In this document: positions 1 through 7,330 of the stretch, one piece after another
How the letters are laid out: each line of letters starts with the position of its first letter
How positions within the stretch are numbered: position 1 is the first letter of the stretch
From: an uncultured Eubacteriales bacterium
GTDB taxonomy: Bacteria; Bacillota_A; Clostridia; Saccharofermentanales; Saccharofermentanaceae
DNA: 9,833 nt
NCBI GenBank assembly: GCA_900313405.1
Contig: OMQY01000315.1
Coordinates: 1-9,833, forward strand
Reading direction: 5' to 3'
Position numbers and translations under genes: made by a program
The notes under the pieces: model-generated
What the model saw: only the letters and a program-made list of their open reading frames with translations
Told to the model about the DNA's origin: nothing
Database searches by the model: none

Positions 1-1385
1 AGACGGCTGAAGTGAGAACCGAACGTTATCGGAATGAAGACGCTCTTGTTATCACGCGTGTATCTGAACTTGATCCTCTGCTCCACCTTATCTTCAAGGA
101 CAACGTCAACTTCAAACGCCCTCTTCTTATATACGGCCACACCGAAGATCTTGGTATGTGCATAACGCTCGGTATATCTTATATCGAAAACATCCTCGCC
201 TACTACACACTCGAAGTCACCTGCATCAAGGTCGTAAAGATCGGCGCACACTGCGTCGATATGAAGATTTCCTTCCTTACATTCCATATAGATGATATCG
301 ACCGAATGCTTGGATAAGGGATTAGAGATATTCTTTCCCTTGCCGTAATACATCTTCTTGTCGAAGTCGTAGTAATCGAAGTTCAGTTCAGGATCGTTAT
401 ACTTGATCCTGAGGAGCATCCTCTGGAGCATGACATCCGTAACGGCAAATCCCATATTGAAGAAATTAAGGATGATATCGTCATCAAGATACTGAAGCAG
501 CCTGCTCCATGAAGTGATATATCCTATCGCATCTTCTTCCGCGATGATGTGCTTATTACGGTTGTTGAGATTGGCATCCATCCTGGCTGACAGCGCATAG
601 TCGATCTGATACTGAATGACAGTCGGAACACGTCCGTGCTTCGCCTTCATATCAGAGGCGATCTTCTCTATCTCATCCAGGCGCTCAAAATAATAATCCC
701 TCTCATAGACATCGGGACACAATCTGAAGTCCTTCTCGGTAATGCCGTTAAATGTGTATTCGGTACGGCTGTCGAACAGCATCAGAGGCTCTTTGACAGC
801 AGCATTGTAAAGGTATTCCCTCTCGTACTCATAGACGAGATCTTCACTGAATCTGTGATTGACGTAGTAGTCGCCTCTGATCCACGTGCCGCGCATAAAA
901 GTCGGTATCGTAGAGAACATCTTCTCAAGATTTATCTCTCTTCTCTGAGGCTCTTCCTTACGGGACGAGAAGATATCCTTCTCACCATTAAGACCGGAGA
1001 CCTTTGTCGGCATTCCGAGCAGGTAATACTTGCTCACTGAAGGATGCTTCACTTCCATGGATTCGGACATCAGTTCGAGATAATCAGGAGCAAACTTATC
1101 ACCGCTCTCGACGAAGGTTGCAAATCCGATCGGACTGACGTATTCGGCAGCACGGTTATAATCAGACGCCTTGCTTCCCGATGATGTGAGGATCACCGCA
1201 TTATGAGCATCGGCAAACGCTCTCATAGCCTCTGTAGGTTCAGGAGCAAATAAAACATAACCGACCTTCTCAGTCATTGTCTGTGCGGACAATGAACCCG
1301 TTGTAACCTTATCGAGTTCATTATCGCCGTTACTTATGTAAACAACGGTTATCAGATTGCCGATTACCGAATCTTCTGTACCCAC
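1..1385 (-). CDS. GT2-like / TagF-type glycosyltransferase, 5' part of gene (3' end outside window)
   Basis: An open frame runs from GTG at 1385 to the window edge without a stop (461 complete codons). GTG is chosen because GGAGGA lies 6 bases upstream and the frame has no nearby ATG. Residues about 11-110 resemble a divergent GT-A (family 2) glycosyltransferase domain: a beta-strand start (LITVVYISNGDNE), a segment ending SLSAQT, and ESGDKFAPDYLELM at 93-106 where family 2 enzymes normally carry the DxD region. Residues about 215-315 (VPTVIQYQIDYAL at 253-265, QYLDDDIIL at 298-306) match the linker I associate with large GT2-plus-CDP-glycerol glycerophosphotransferase proteins of Clostridia. 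A C-terminal catalytic domain is therefore expected beyond the left edge but is not seen. It is the last operon gene visible. Likely role: adding sugar and/or polyol-phosphate units to the surface polymer at the cytoplasmic membrane. The family call is fairly sure; the activity is not. Confidence 0.72.
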   Translation of the reverse strand, partial: MGTEDSVIGNLITVVYISNGDNELDKVTTGSLSAQTMTEKVGYVLFAPEPTEAMRAFADAHNAVILTSSGSKASDYNRAAEYVSPIGFATFVESGDKFAPDYLELMSESMEVKHPSVSKYYLLGMPTKVSGLNGEKDIFSSRKEEPQRREINLEKMFSTIPTFMRGTWIRGDYYVNHRFSEDLVYEYEREYLYNAAVKEPLMLFDSRTEYTFNGITEKDFRLCPDVYERDYYFERLDEIEKIASDMKAKHGRVPTVIQYQIDYALSARMDANLNNRNKHIIAEEDAIGYITSWSRLLQYLDDDIILNFFNMGFAVTDVMLQRMLLRIKYNDPELNFDYYDFDKKMYYGKGKNISNPLSKHSVDIIYMECKEGNLHIDAVCADLYDLDAGDFECVVGEDVFDIRYTERYAHTKIFGVAVYKKRAFEVDVVLEDKVEQRIKFRYTRDNKSVFIPITFGSHFSR

Positions 1386-1410
1386 TGATGTTCCTCCACG
1401 ATCAAGATCC

Positions 1411-1448
1411 TGACATTTAATGTTAATATTTCCACATTATGATGTCAA
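1411..1448 (-). promoter_or_regulatory. Candidate internal promoter embedded in an inverted repeat
   Basis: On the minus strand a perfect TTGACA (1443-1448) is followed after 17 bases by TAACAT (1420-1425, four of six consensus -10 bases), placing a start near 1413, about 28 bases before the GTG at 1385. The same stretch is dyad-symmetric: TGACAT at 1411-1416 pairs with ATGTCA at 1442-1447, and AATGT (1419-1423) pairs with ACATT (1434-1438). It lies in the 67-base gap after licD, the longest gap inside the operon. It could be a regulated secondary promoter, or only a weak hairpin between genes. Confidence 0.4.
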
Positions 1449-1452
1449 ACGC

Positions 1453-2358
1453 TCAGAGGTGGAACGGTTCCATATAAATATGGTGTTCACGCTCGTCTTC
1501 TTCGGGTATTCTGTCGTAATCTCCGTATAATCTTCCCAAGTATCCTTTAATGTCTCCGGGGCATGACAGTTCATAAGGACCGAAGCTTATCTTTTTACCC
1601 GGAAGATAGTCGCGTCGCTTGTACATTTCTCCTCGAAAATGTTTTCGACCTGTGGGCACGGTAACAAACCTGCTGTTGTCATCCCGGCACGCAGCATGAC
1701 ACCTGTCGCCTCTTCTTACCCACCAGTCGATATCCTTGAAAGAGATCAGGAATCCGAATGCCGTCTTGATCGATGCCATTATACGAAGCTTCGTGCTGCC
1801 GCTACCCTTGATAAAAGGCTTGAGCTCTTTGCGATCGCGATAGAACTTACGTGAAGATACGGCGAATCCGTAGAACATGCTCCTGAAACAGTGCCAGTTC
1901 CTTCTTACGGCATTATCATAGGTATTCTCGATAACAAACAGATCGATCGGCAGCCCGCACTCGTCGTTGTTGACGTCATCTCTCGAACGCACTGACGTTC
2001 CCTTGAGCCTGATCTGCGTGAACAGCAGATTGTGTCCGGAAGTCTTGCCGGGAATACGGACCTGGTATTTATCGTTATACATTCGGACAAACGTCTCTAT
2101 GAACTTCTCAAACTGACTTCTGGTGATCATAAGATCGACATCGTCATCCCATGGGATTATCCCGCCGTGGCGGTATGCACCGAGAGCAGAACCGCCTCCG
2201 AGATATATCTCCGTATCCGAAGCTTCTGCCGCATTTAATATGTCACCGATCATCATGTAGAGCTTATCCTGAAGTTCGGAAAGCTGCCCGGGGGTAAGTT
2301 CAACACACCCTTCGATCTTGGCCCGTCTGATGACGTCGGCTGTTGCCAGTGACTTCAT
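1453..2358 (-). CDS. LicD-family phosphotransferase
   Basis: A 301-residue protein of the LicD family (nucleotidyltransferase fold), which moves a phospho-substituent from a CDP-activated donor onto a glycan. The hallmark block is clear: GGGSALGAYRHGG at 54-66 followed by PWDDDVD at 69-75, whose aspartates are the expected metal ligands. A second block, LPIDLFVIE (136-144), and the C-terminal LYGDY (277-281) also fit the family. Full length. The ATG lies one base after the epimerase stop, with GGAG eight bases upstream, so translation is probably coupled. No licA, licB or licC choline genes are seen in the window, whereas an IspD/TarI-like cytidylyltransferase is two genes upstream. I therefore infer a CDP-polyol donor rather than CDP-choline, as in the mammalian LicD-related enzymes fukutin and FKRP that use CDP-ribitol. 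Family is certain; substrate is inferred. Confidence 0.9.
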   Translation of the reverse strand: MKSLATADVIRRAKIEGCVELTPGQLSELQDKLYMMIGDILNAAEASDTEIYLGGGSALGAYRHGGIIPWDDDVDLMITRSQFEKFIETFVRMYNDKYQVRIPGKTSGHNLLFTQIRLKGTSVRSRDDVNNDECGLPIDLFVIENTYDNAVRRNWHCFRSMFYGFAVSSRKFYRDRKELKPFIKGSGSTKLRIMASIKTAFGFLISFKDIDWWVRRGDRCHAACRDDNSRFVTVPTGRKHFRGEMYKRRDYLPGKKISFGPYELSCPGDIKGYLGRLYGDYDRIPEEDEREHHIYMEPFHL

Positions 2359-2359
2359 C

Positions 2360-3403
2360 TTATTCGCTCCAGTAGGCGATCATCCTGCGGTACATATCAG
2401 GAAGATCGTATGTGGCATTCCATCCGAGGTCACGTATCTTCTGAGAAGACAGCCGCATCTTGGTCTCGGGAGCATAGCCGTAGGAATTCTGTTCCGGTAT
2501 GTCATATACGACCTTGATCTTGCCTTCGCACATATCGTCAGCGATCATGGAAGCCACTTCGCGTATCATCATGGATGTGTTCTCGTTGACTACATTATAG
2601 GCTTCACCGTTAACTCCCTTGGTGAGGATGCAGAGTATGCCGCGAACGACATCTGCAGTGTAGCAGTAGTTGCCGACGGAGCCGCCCTTGGTATGAAGGA
2701 CGATATCTTCCCTGTTGATATAACATCTGGCAAACTGTGCGAAGACTCGCGTATCGGTAGAAGGTACACCTGCACCGAAGGTCTGGGCAAGACGCGCGAT
2801 CTTAACGGGAACCCCGTATTCGTCTGCATATGACGCACACAGCAACTCGCAGATCCTCTTCCCCTCCGAGTATGAGCTCCTGACATTATGGACATCGATA
2901 TAGCCCAGTTTCTCTTCGGTTATCGGATTATCCTCTTCCTTAGTTGAACCGTAGACCTCCATCGAGGAAACATATACCATTGACTTGACCTTCTTATCAC
3001 GGGCAAGTTCGAGCATCTTCCTCGTACCCTCGTAAGAGATGTGTATCGTCTCGACAGGGTTGGTCACCATTATCTTCGATGTCGTGACACTGGCACAGTG
3101 GATGATCATGTCAACACCGCCCTCGATATCGAGAGTATCGGTTATGTCACCGTAGACAAAAGTAACGGCGCTTAAGTCGTCACCCTCGAAGACCTTGGCG
3201 GCCTTCTCCTTATTTCTCACGGGAAGTATGAGCCTTATGCCTGCGTTGCTGTTCTTATTCATGAACAGGAAGGACTTGGCGATGAACATTCCCACAAGTC
3301 CGGTCGCACCGGTAATAAGGATGGTGGAACCGTAAAGGTCCTCTCTGTTATATATGTCGGATGTTGCTATATCGAGATAATCTTTATCAAGGATGGCAGA
3401 CAT
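2360..3403 (-). CDS. NAD(P)-dependent extended SDR epimerase/dehydratase/reductase
   Basis: A 347-residue extended short-chain dehydrogenase/reductase. The Rossmann glycine motif TGATGLVG is at 31-38, GDI at 85-87, the active-site region YVSSMEVYG at 144-152, and the catalytic YxxxK pair is Y178/K182 (SSYSEGKR). RLAQTFGAG (around 205-213) is the usual substrate-loop entry of nucleotide-sugar enzymes. The ATG at 3403 has AGGAGG about 11 bases upstream and starts 3 bases after the cytidylyltransferase stop, so the two are tightly coupled. In TarI/TarJ systems the partner of the cytidylyltransferase is a zinc-type alcohol dehydrogenase making ribitol 5-phosphate; here an SDR enzyme takes that place. 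It may reduce a sugar phosphate or a CDP-linked sugar to an alditol, or epimerise an unrelated nucleotide sugar. The fold is certain; the reaction is unknown. Confidence 0.88.
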   Translation of the reverse strand: MSAILDKDYLDIATSDIYNREDLYGSTILITGATGLVGMFIAKSFLFMNKNSNAGIRLILPVRNKEKAAKVFEGDDLSAVTFVYGDITDTLDIEGGVDMIIHCASVTTSKIMVTNPVETIHISYEGTRKMLELARDKKVKSMVYVSSMEVYGSTKEEDNPITEEKLGYIDVHNVRSSYSEGKRICELLCASYADEYGVPVKIARLAQTFGAGVPSTDTRVFAQFARCYINREDIVLHTKGGSVGNYCYTADVVRGILCILTKGVNGEAYNVVNENTSMMIREVASMIADDMCEGKIKVVYDIPEQNSYGYAPETKMRLSSQKIRDLGWNATYDLPDMYRRMIAYWSE

Positions 3404-3406
3404 TTA

Positions 3407-4132
3407 TCAAAAGTCCTCCTGACCGTTTTCCTTAAGTTCGACCATCGCCTTGAAGACATAGTAGTCCATCGGCGTGGTTATCTTGATATTCTCGACGGGA
3501 CCTACGACCGTATGAAGGACCGCACCGTAATAGCGCATGAGCATGGCGGAGTCGATCATCTCTTCGATACCTTCTTCGAGCGATCTTCTGTGAGCGTCGA
3601 GGATATCTGCCAGATAGAAGCTCTGAGGCGCACGTGCGAGCTTACATCTGGAACGGTCGGCAACCTTGGTGATATTCTCCTCATCGTCGATCTCGATGAT
3701 CGTCTCGATGGCGGGAACTACCGTAATGGCATTGCCGAATTCCGTGACTGTCGCGATATTGTCGGATATCAGCTTGTCATTGATAAGAGGCCTTACGCCG
3801 TCATGGATAAGAACGATGACTTCCGAGGGGTCGGCTTCGACCTTGTCCCTGATCTCATAAAGACCGTTACGGATGGAGCCCTGACCCGTCGCACCGCCGG
3901 GTACGACCGAGATGACCTTGGTGATGCCGAATTCCTTAAGCTTATCTTTAAGGAAATCTATCCAGCCTTCGATGCAGACGACAACTATGGCATCTATCTC
4001 CGGATGCTTATCGAAATGCTCTATCGTATGAACGATGATCGGCTTGCCGTTCAGCTCCAGGAACTGCTTCGGGATATTACCCGAATGCATTCTCTTACCC
4101 GTGCCTCCTGCGAATATCAGTGCGACATTCAT
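3407..4132 (-). CDS. TarI/IspD-like CDP-polyol phosphate cytidylyltransferase
   Basis: A 241-residue IspD/TarI-family enzyme, which transfers CMP from CTP to a polyol phosphate. Visible motifs: the nucleotide-binding AGGTGKRM (8-15), IPKQFLELNGKPI (20-32), GGATGQGSIRNGL (79-91), HDGVRPL (110-116) with the metal-binding aspartate D111, ARAPQSF (167-173), and NIKITTP near 214-220. The IPKQFL spacing, the following PIIVHTIEHF block and EGWID at 55-59 resemble the ribitol-5-phosphate enzyme TarI more than housekeeping IspD, and the location in a wall-polymer operon supports this. ATG at 4132 has GTGAGG about 8 bases upstream. The gene starts after a 37-base AT-rich gap and runs into the SDR gene. 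The most likely product is CDP-ribitol or another CDP-alditol; a second copy of methylerythritol-phosphate IspD is less likely. Confidence 0.85.
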   Translation of the reverse strand: MNVALIFAGGTGKRMHSGNIPKQFLELNGKPIIVHTIEHFDKHPEIDAIVVVCIEGWIDFLKDKLKEFGITKVISVVPGGATGQGSIRNGLYEIRDKVEADPSEVIVLIHDGVRPLINDKLISDNIATVTEFGNAITVVPAIETIIEIDDEENITKVADRSRCKLARAPQSFYLADILDAHRRSLEEGIEEMIDSAMLMRYYGAVLHTVVGPVENIKITTPMDYYVFKAMVELKENGQEDF

Positions 4133-4169
4133 ATGTATAACCTCACGTAATCAAATGTATCAATATATT

Positions 4170-5321
4170 TTATACTATGTCAGAACACTTATCCATTATA
4201 AACTGCGCAGCGCGCTTTGCGGCGTCGGCATCGTCACAGCATTCCTTATCCTCGAGGAATGCCCTGACCCTGTTATTATAATCCTGCGCATCAAATCCCC
4301 TGATGCCGGAACACAGACCGTCCGTGTCGACCGATATATCAAAAGGCGTATCGGAGAGCGGGTAGTAAAGGCCTCTCGACTTCTCATATTCATCCTTATC
4401 CGGCGCGAAAACAAACCCCGGCTTACCCGTCAGTATGTAGTCATAGATCCAGCTGGAATAATCAGTAACGGCAACATCAGCCGCGATCATCAGGTCGGCG
4501 ATGGAAGGATATGCTGATACGTCGATAACGTTTTCGACAGAAGATAAGGACTTGTCCCGGTCCTTCATATGAAGTCTCGATGTGATGATCCAGTCTCCTC
4601 CGAACCGTTCCTTAAGCGCCGCTGTGACTTTGTCCCACTCCGGCTTAGGGAAATCGTTCCCGCTGTCTCTGAACGTGGGAGCATAAAGCAGGATCCTCCT
4701 GCCGTCGTAGATACCGAGTGTCTTTCTTACACGGGTAGCAGTCTCCGGGAACTTCGCCTCGTCACACAGGACAGAATTTCTCGCATGTCCGTATCGGAGG
4801 CACGGAACCCCCTTCCAGTATGTCGAAGCGAATACTTCTTCTTCGAACCTGCTGTTGGAGATCATATAGTCCGTTTTACGCCGGCACGTCTTAGCGCGCA
4901 TCCGCCATGAGATGTTTCCGCCCAGCCTCTTGATGCCGAGACTGCCGTGCCAGGTGTTGATATAGATCTGCCCCTTGCGCTTGGGCATAAAATACCACAC
5001 GCAGTTAAGACCGTTATCAAGCCAGATGCGGGCTGATCTCATCTCGGTGAACATCTCGCGGCTGCCGCGGTTTACAGTACGTACACCCTCGGGGAAAAGA
5101 GACTTGTCCGTCTTGTCCGTGACTGCCCATACGATATCGATATCCTTACCGGTCGCGAGCAGTTCGTCTGCTATCGCGGCAGGATTACAGCTGTAGGAAT
5201 TATCGAAGGTCATAACGAAGACCTTCGACCGGACTATCTCCGGCCTTCTCATCACGGCTCTTATCATATTGAACATTGATCTGATCTTAGTTCTCAACAT
5301 TTCTCGAAGTTTTCCTGTCAT
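4170..5321 (-). CDS. TagB/TagF-family CDP-glycerol (or CDP-polyol) glycerophosphotransferase
   Basis: A protein of up to 383 residues of the teichoic acid glycerophosphotransferase family (Glyphos_transf). These peripheral membrane enzymes transfer polyol phosphate from a CDP donor to a lipid-linked acceptor. Key motifs: TWHGSLGIKRLG (123-134) with the probable catalytic H125, YAPTFRD (213-219), the second histidine in SRLH (248-251), and the donor-binding end YPSIADL...TDYSSWIYDY (271-295) followed by TGKPGF. The length fits short TagB/TarB-like members rather than long TagF polymerases with an N-terminal extension, so it may add a primer unit or single decorations. The start is unsure: ATG at 5321 overlaps the acyltransferase by 35 bases with no good ribosome site; ATG codons at 5300 and 5273 are alternatives. 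The arginine- and lysine-rich N-terminus could dock on the membrane. Confidence 0.88.
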   Translation of the reverse strand: MTGKLREMLRTKIRSMFNMIRAVMRRPEIVRSKVFVMTFDNSYSCNPAAIADELLATGKDIDIVWAVTDKTDKSLFPEGVRTVNRGSREMFTEMRSARIWLDNGLNCVWYFMPKRKGQIYINTWHGSLGIKRLGGNISWRMRAKTCRRKTDYMISNSRFEEEVFASTYWKGVPCLRYGHARNSVLCDEAKFPETATRVRKTLGIYDGRRILLYAPTFRDSGNDFPKPEWDKVTAALKERFGGDWIITSRLHMKDRDKSLSSVENVIDVSAYPSIADLMIAADVAVTDYSSWIYDYILTGKPGFVFAPDKDEYEKSRGLYYPLSDTPFDISVDTDGLCSGIRGFDAQDYNNRVRAFLEDKECCDDADAAKRAAQFIMDKCSDIV

Positions 5322-6333
5322 ATGACTTATTTATCAGAAGAGTTAACAGGCGGACGATCGCCACGGCAAGGATACTTATTCCGAGCATGAGCAGCTCGTT
5401 GCGATAACGGTAGGTCGGTATGTCCTTAATATTAAGTATCCTTCTGACTGCAACATGACAGATGTACAGTTCCAGTGTATATTTTCCGACCCATCTCAAG
5501 ACCGGGAATATGATCTTGCTGAAGAGCTTAAGCTTCGACAGCAATATGTCTGATATCAGAGCGATCAGGACTGCGGCACAGATCGCGGTCAATGCAATTA
5601 CCATCCTGAGAGTATAGATGTACGAGATGGCAACGTGGTAATTAAGATAGATCGCGAGCAGCGATATCATGATAAATCCCGATCCCAGCTTCGTCTTTGA
5701 ATAACAGAGACGCCCCATCACCATGCCGCCGATAAATGCCGGGATCCTGAGGAACATGATATTGGTCCTTCTAAAGAAATCATCGGCATTGACTTGCAAC
5801 GCCAGGACACATACCAGAACAAAAGAGATCAACGCGAACATCCTGCCGTATACTTCATGATCATCCTCTGCGGAATCTATATATCCGAACAGATGCGGTG
5901 TAAACAGATAGCAGATCACCATCAGGAGGATATACCAGAAAAGAATGTCGCCGTCCTTCAGGAACGTAATAAAGAACAGGTCCTTGAACATCAGGGAAAC
6001 GGAATCCTCTAATACCGCATCCATATAGATAAAAGTCGGGACCGCGACCAGGAAATAAGGTATCAGTATCTTGCTGAACCTTCTGGAATAGAATCTCTTT
6101 ATGTCACCGTTCTTCTTGAGAGAATAGTAAAGTCCCAATCCGGATAAGAACAAAAAGACATCTACGCAGGATGATCCGATGTGGTCATAATAGAAACGTG
6201 CGTAATCAGTATAGTTGTAATCGCCGCTCCTGCAGTCCTGGAAGAAATGGAACACCAGGATCCCGAGGATGCTTAAGCCCATTAATTCCTGTCGATACTT
6301 AGACACAGAATCGGCTCGTAGTTCCAACTTCAT
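5287..6333 (-). CDS. Acyltransferase family 3 membrane protein (OafA-like O-acyltransferase)
   Basis: A 348-residue, highly hydrophobic protein with about ten predicted membrane segments, of the AT3 (Acyl_transf_3) family that O-acetylates or otherwise acylates surface glycans. The start, SKYRQELMGL...VFHF, has R14, E16 and H29. CVDVFLFLSGLGLYYS (56-71) matches the family V(D)VFFxLSG block, and RRFSKILIPYF (84-94) matches the RR...lrilP segment. The C-terminus LRWVGKYTLELYICH... is also typical. The usual R-x10-H spacing is not kept here: position 18 is methionine and the nearest arginine is R14. ATG at 6333 has GGAGG five bases upstream. It sits between the exporter ATPase and the TagB-like gene, so it most likely acylates the exported polymer from the membrane. 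The acyl donor and target are unknown. Confidence 0.85.
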   Translation of the reverse strand: MKLELRADSVSKYRQELMGLSILGILVFHFFQDCRSGDYNYTDYARFYYDHIGSSCVDVFLFLSGLGLYYSLKKNGDIKRFYSRRFSKILIPYFLVAVPTFIYMDAVLEDSVSLMFKDLFFITFLKDGDILFWYILLMVICYLFTPHLFGYIDSAEDDHEVYGRMFALISFVLVCVLALQVNADDFFRRTNIMFLRIPAFIGGMVMGRLCYSKTKLGSGFIMISLLAIYLNYHVAISYIYTLRMVIALTAICAAVLIALISDILLSKLKLFSKIIFPVLRWVGKYTLELYICHVAVRRILNIKDIPTYRYRNELLMLGISILAVAIVRLLTLLINKSYDRKTSRNVEN

Positions 6334-6361
6334 AAGTTCCTCCGCGATTACTTAGCTTATG

Positions 6362-7318
6362 TCACTTTTTGCTCTTGATCTCGTCCATATTGAGAAGCTT
6401 CGGAGAATTCTTCATGAGGATCCTTACCGCCGCCTCGACCACACTGTCATTATTACCGTCTTCGATGACCTTTTCAAGTTTTGCCACTTCTTTGGCCTTC
6501 TTGGCTTCGCGCTCTGCCTTGAGCCTCTCGTTATAAGCGATCGCCATAACGTCAAAATCAGCCTCGTTCTCGGGAAGCTTCTTGGTCTCAAGGAATTCCT
6601 CATAGGCATCGCAGATCTTCTCGACATCATCCGAGAATATGATCTGATTGCCGTGATCGAGCCAGAGGACCTTGTTGCAGAGCTCTCTGATCTGACCTAC
6701 TGCGTGAGATACGAGAAGCCCCGTAACGCCGCCGCTAAGGATATCCTTCATCTTGTCGCCGCTCTTCTTGCGGAAAGCACCGTCGCCGACACTCAAGACC
6801 TCATCGAGGATCAGGATATCAGGTTCGACAAGACATGCGATGGAGAAAGCCAGACGGCTCTTCATACCGCTGGATAACTGTTTAAATGTGTAATCCTGGA
6901 AATCCTCGAGTTCGGCAAAAGCGATTATCTCGTCATATTTTGCATTCAGGAACTCCTTGGTATATCCGAGCATGGCACCTCTTAAATAGGTGTTCTCGCG
7001 AACTGTCATGTCGGGATCGAAGCCGCTGGCGAGCTCTAAGAGAGCTGCAATATCACCTTTGACATGGATCTTGCCCTCGGCAGGCTGCATAACGCCCGTG
7101 ATCGCCTTGAGCAGGGTGCTCTTGCCGGCGCCGTTGGAACCTATAATGCCCAACATGTCACCCTTTTCGAGAGTAAACGAGATATGCTTGTCAGCCCAGA
7201 AAACACGCTTGCTGAACCTGCCGGTCAGCTTACGCATGACGTACTCTTTAAGACCGATCTGCTTAATGTCACCGGATATATATTTGATGCTTACATCATT
7301 ACATTCAATAACTGCCAT
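6362..7318 (-). CDS. Polysaccharide/teichoic acid export ABC transporter ATP-binding protein (TagH/Wzt type)
   Basis: A 318-residue ATPase that would power export of the lipid-linked polymer with the permease encoded just upstream. Walker A is GSNGAGKST (60-68), the signature LSSGM is at 148-152, Walker B ILILDE at 168-173, and the switch histidine is H205. The block AALLELASGFDPDMTVREN (91-109) is characteristic of the TagH/Wzt/RfbE subgroup rather than of import ATPases. After the ATPase domain (to about 245) there is a charged tail (249-318) with an Ala/Lys/Glu-rich helix near 263-287; it is too short and too charged to be a Wzt carbohydrate-binding domain. ATG at 7318 follows GGGGGA closely, and the gene begins 12 bases after the permease stop, so the two subunits are probably made together. 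Confidence 0.93.
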   Translation of the reverse strand: MAVIECNDVSIKYISGDIKQIGLKEYVMRKLTGRFSKRVFWADKHISFTLEKGDMLGIIGSNGAGKSTLLKAITGVMQPAEGKIHVKGDIAALLELASGFDPDMTVRENTYLRGAMLGYTKEFLNAKYDEIIAFAELEDFQDYTFKQLSSGMKSRLAFSIACLVEPDILILDEVLSVGDGAFRKKSGDKMKDILSGGVTGLLVSHAVGQIRELCNKVLWLDHGNQIIFSDDVEKICDAYEEFLETKKLPENEADFDVMAIAYNERLKAEREAKKAKEVAKLEKVIEDGNNDSVVEAAVRILMKNSPKLLNMDEIKSKK

Positions 7319-7330
7319 GTTTTCCCCCGA

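Noticed and set aside
3512..4150. Plus-strand open frame opposite the cytidylyltransferase gene
   Set aside because: Antisense to a clear TarI/IspD-family gene, with an Asp-rich composition that mirrors the opposite strand; no support as a gene.
4133..4169. Promoter in the AT-rich gap before the cytidylyltransferase gene
   Set aside because: CTGACA is followed after 17-18 bases only by ATACAT/TACATT, a weak -10; too poor to annotate.
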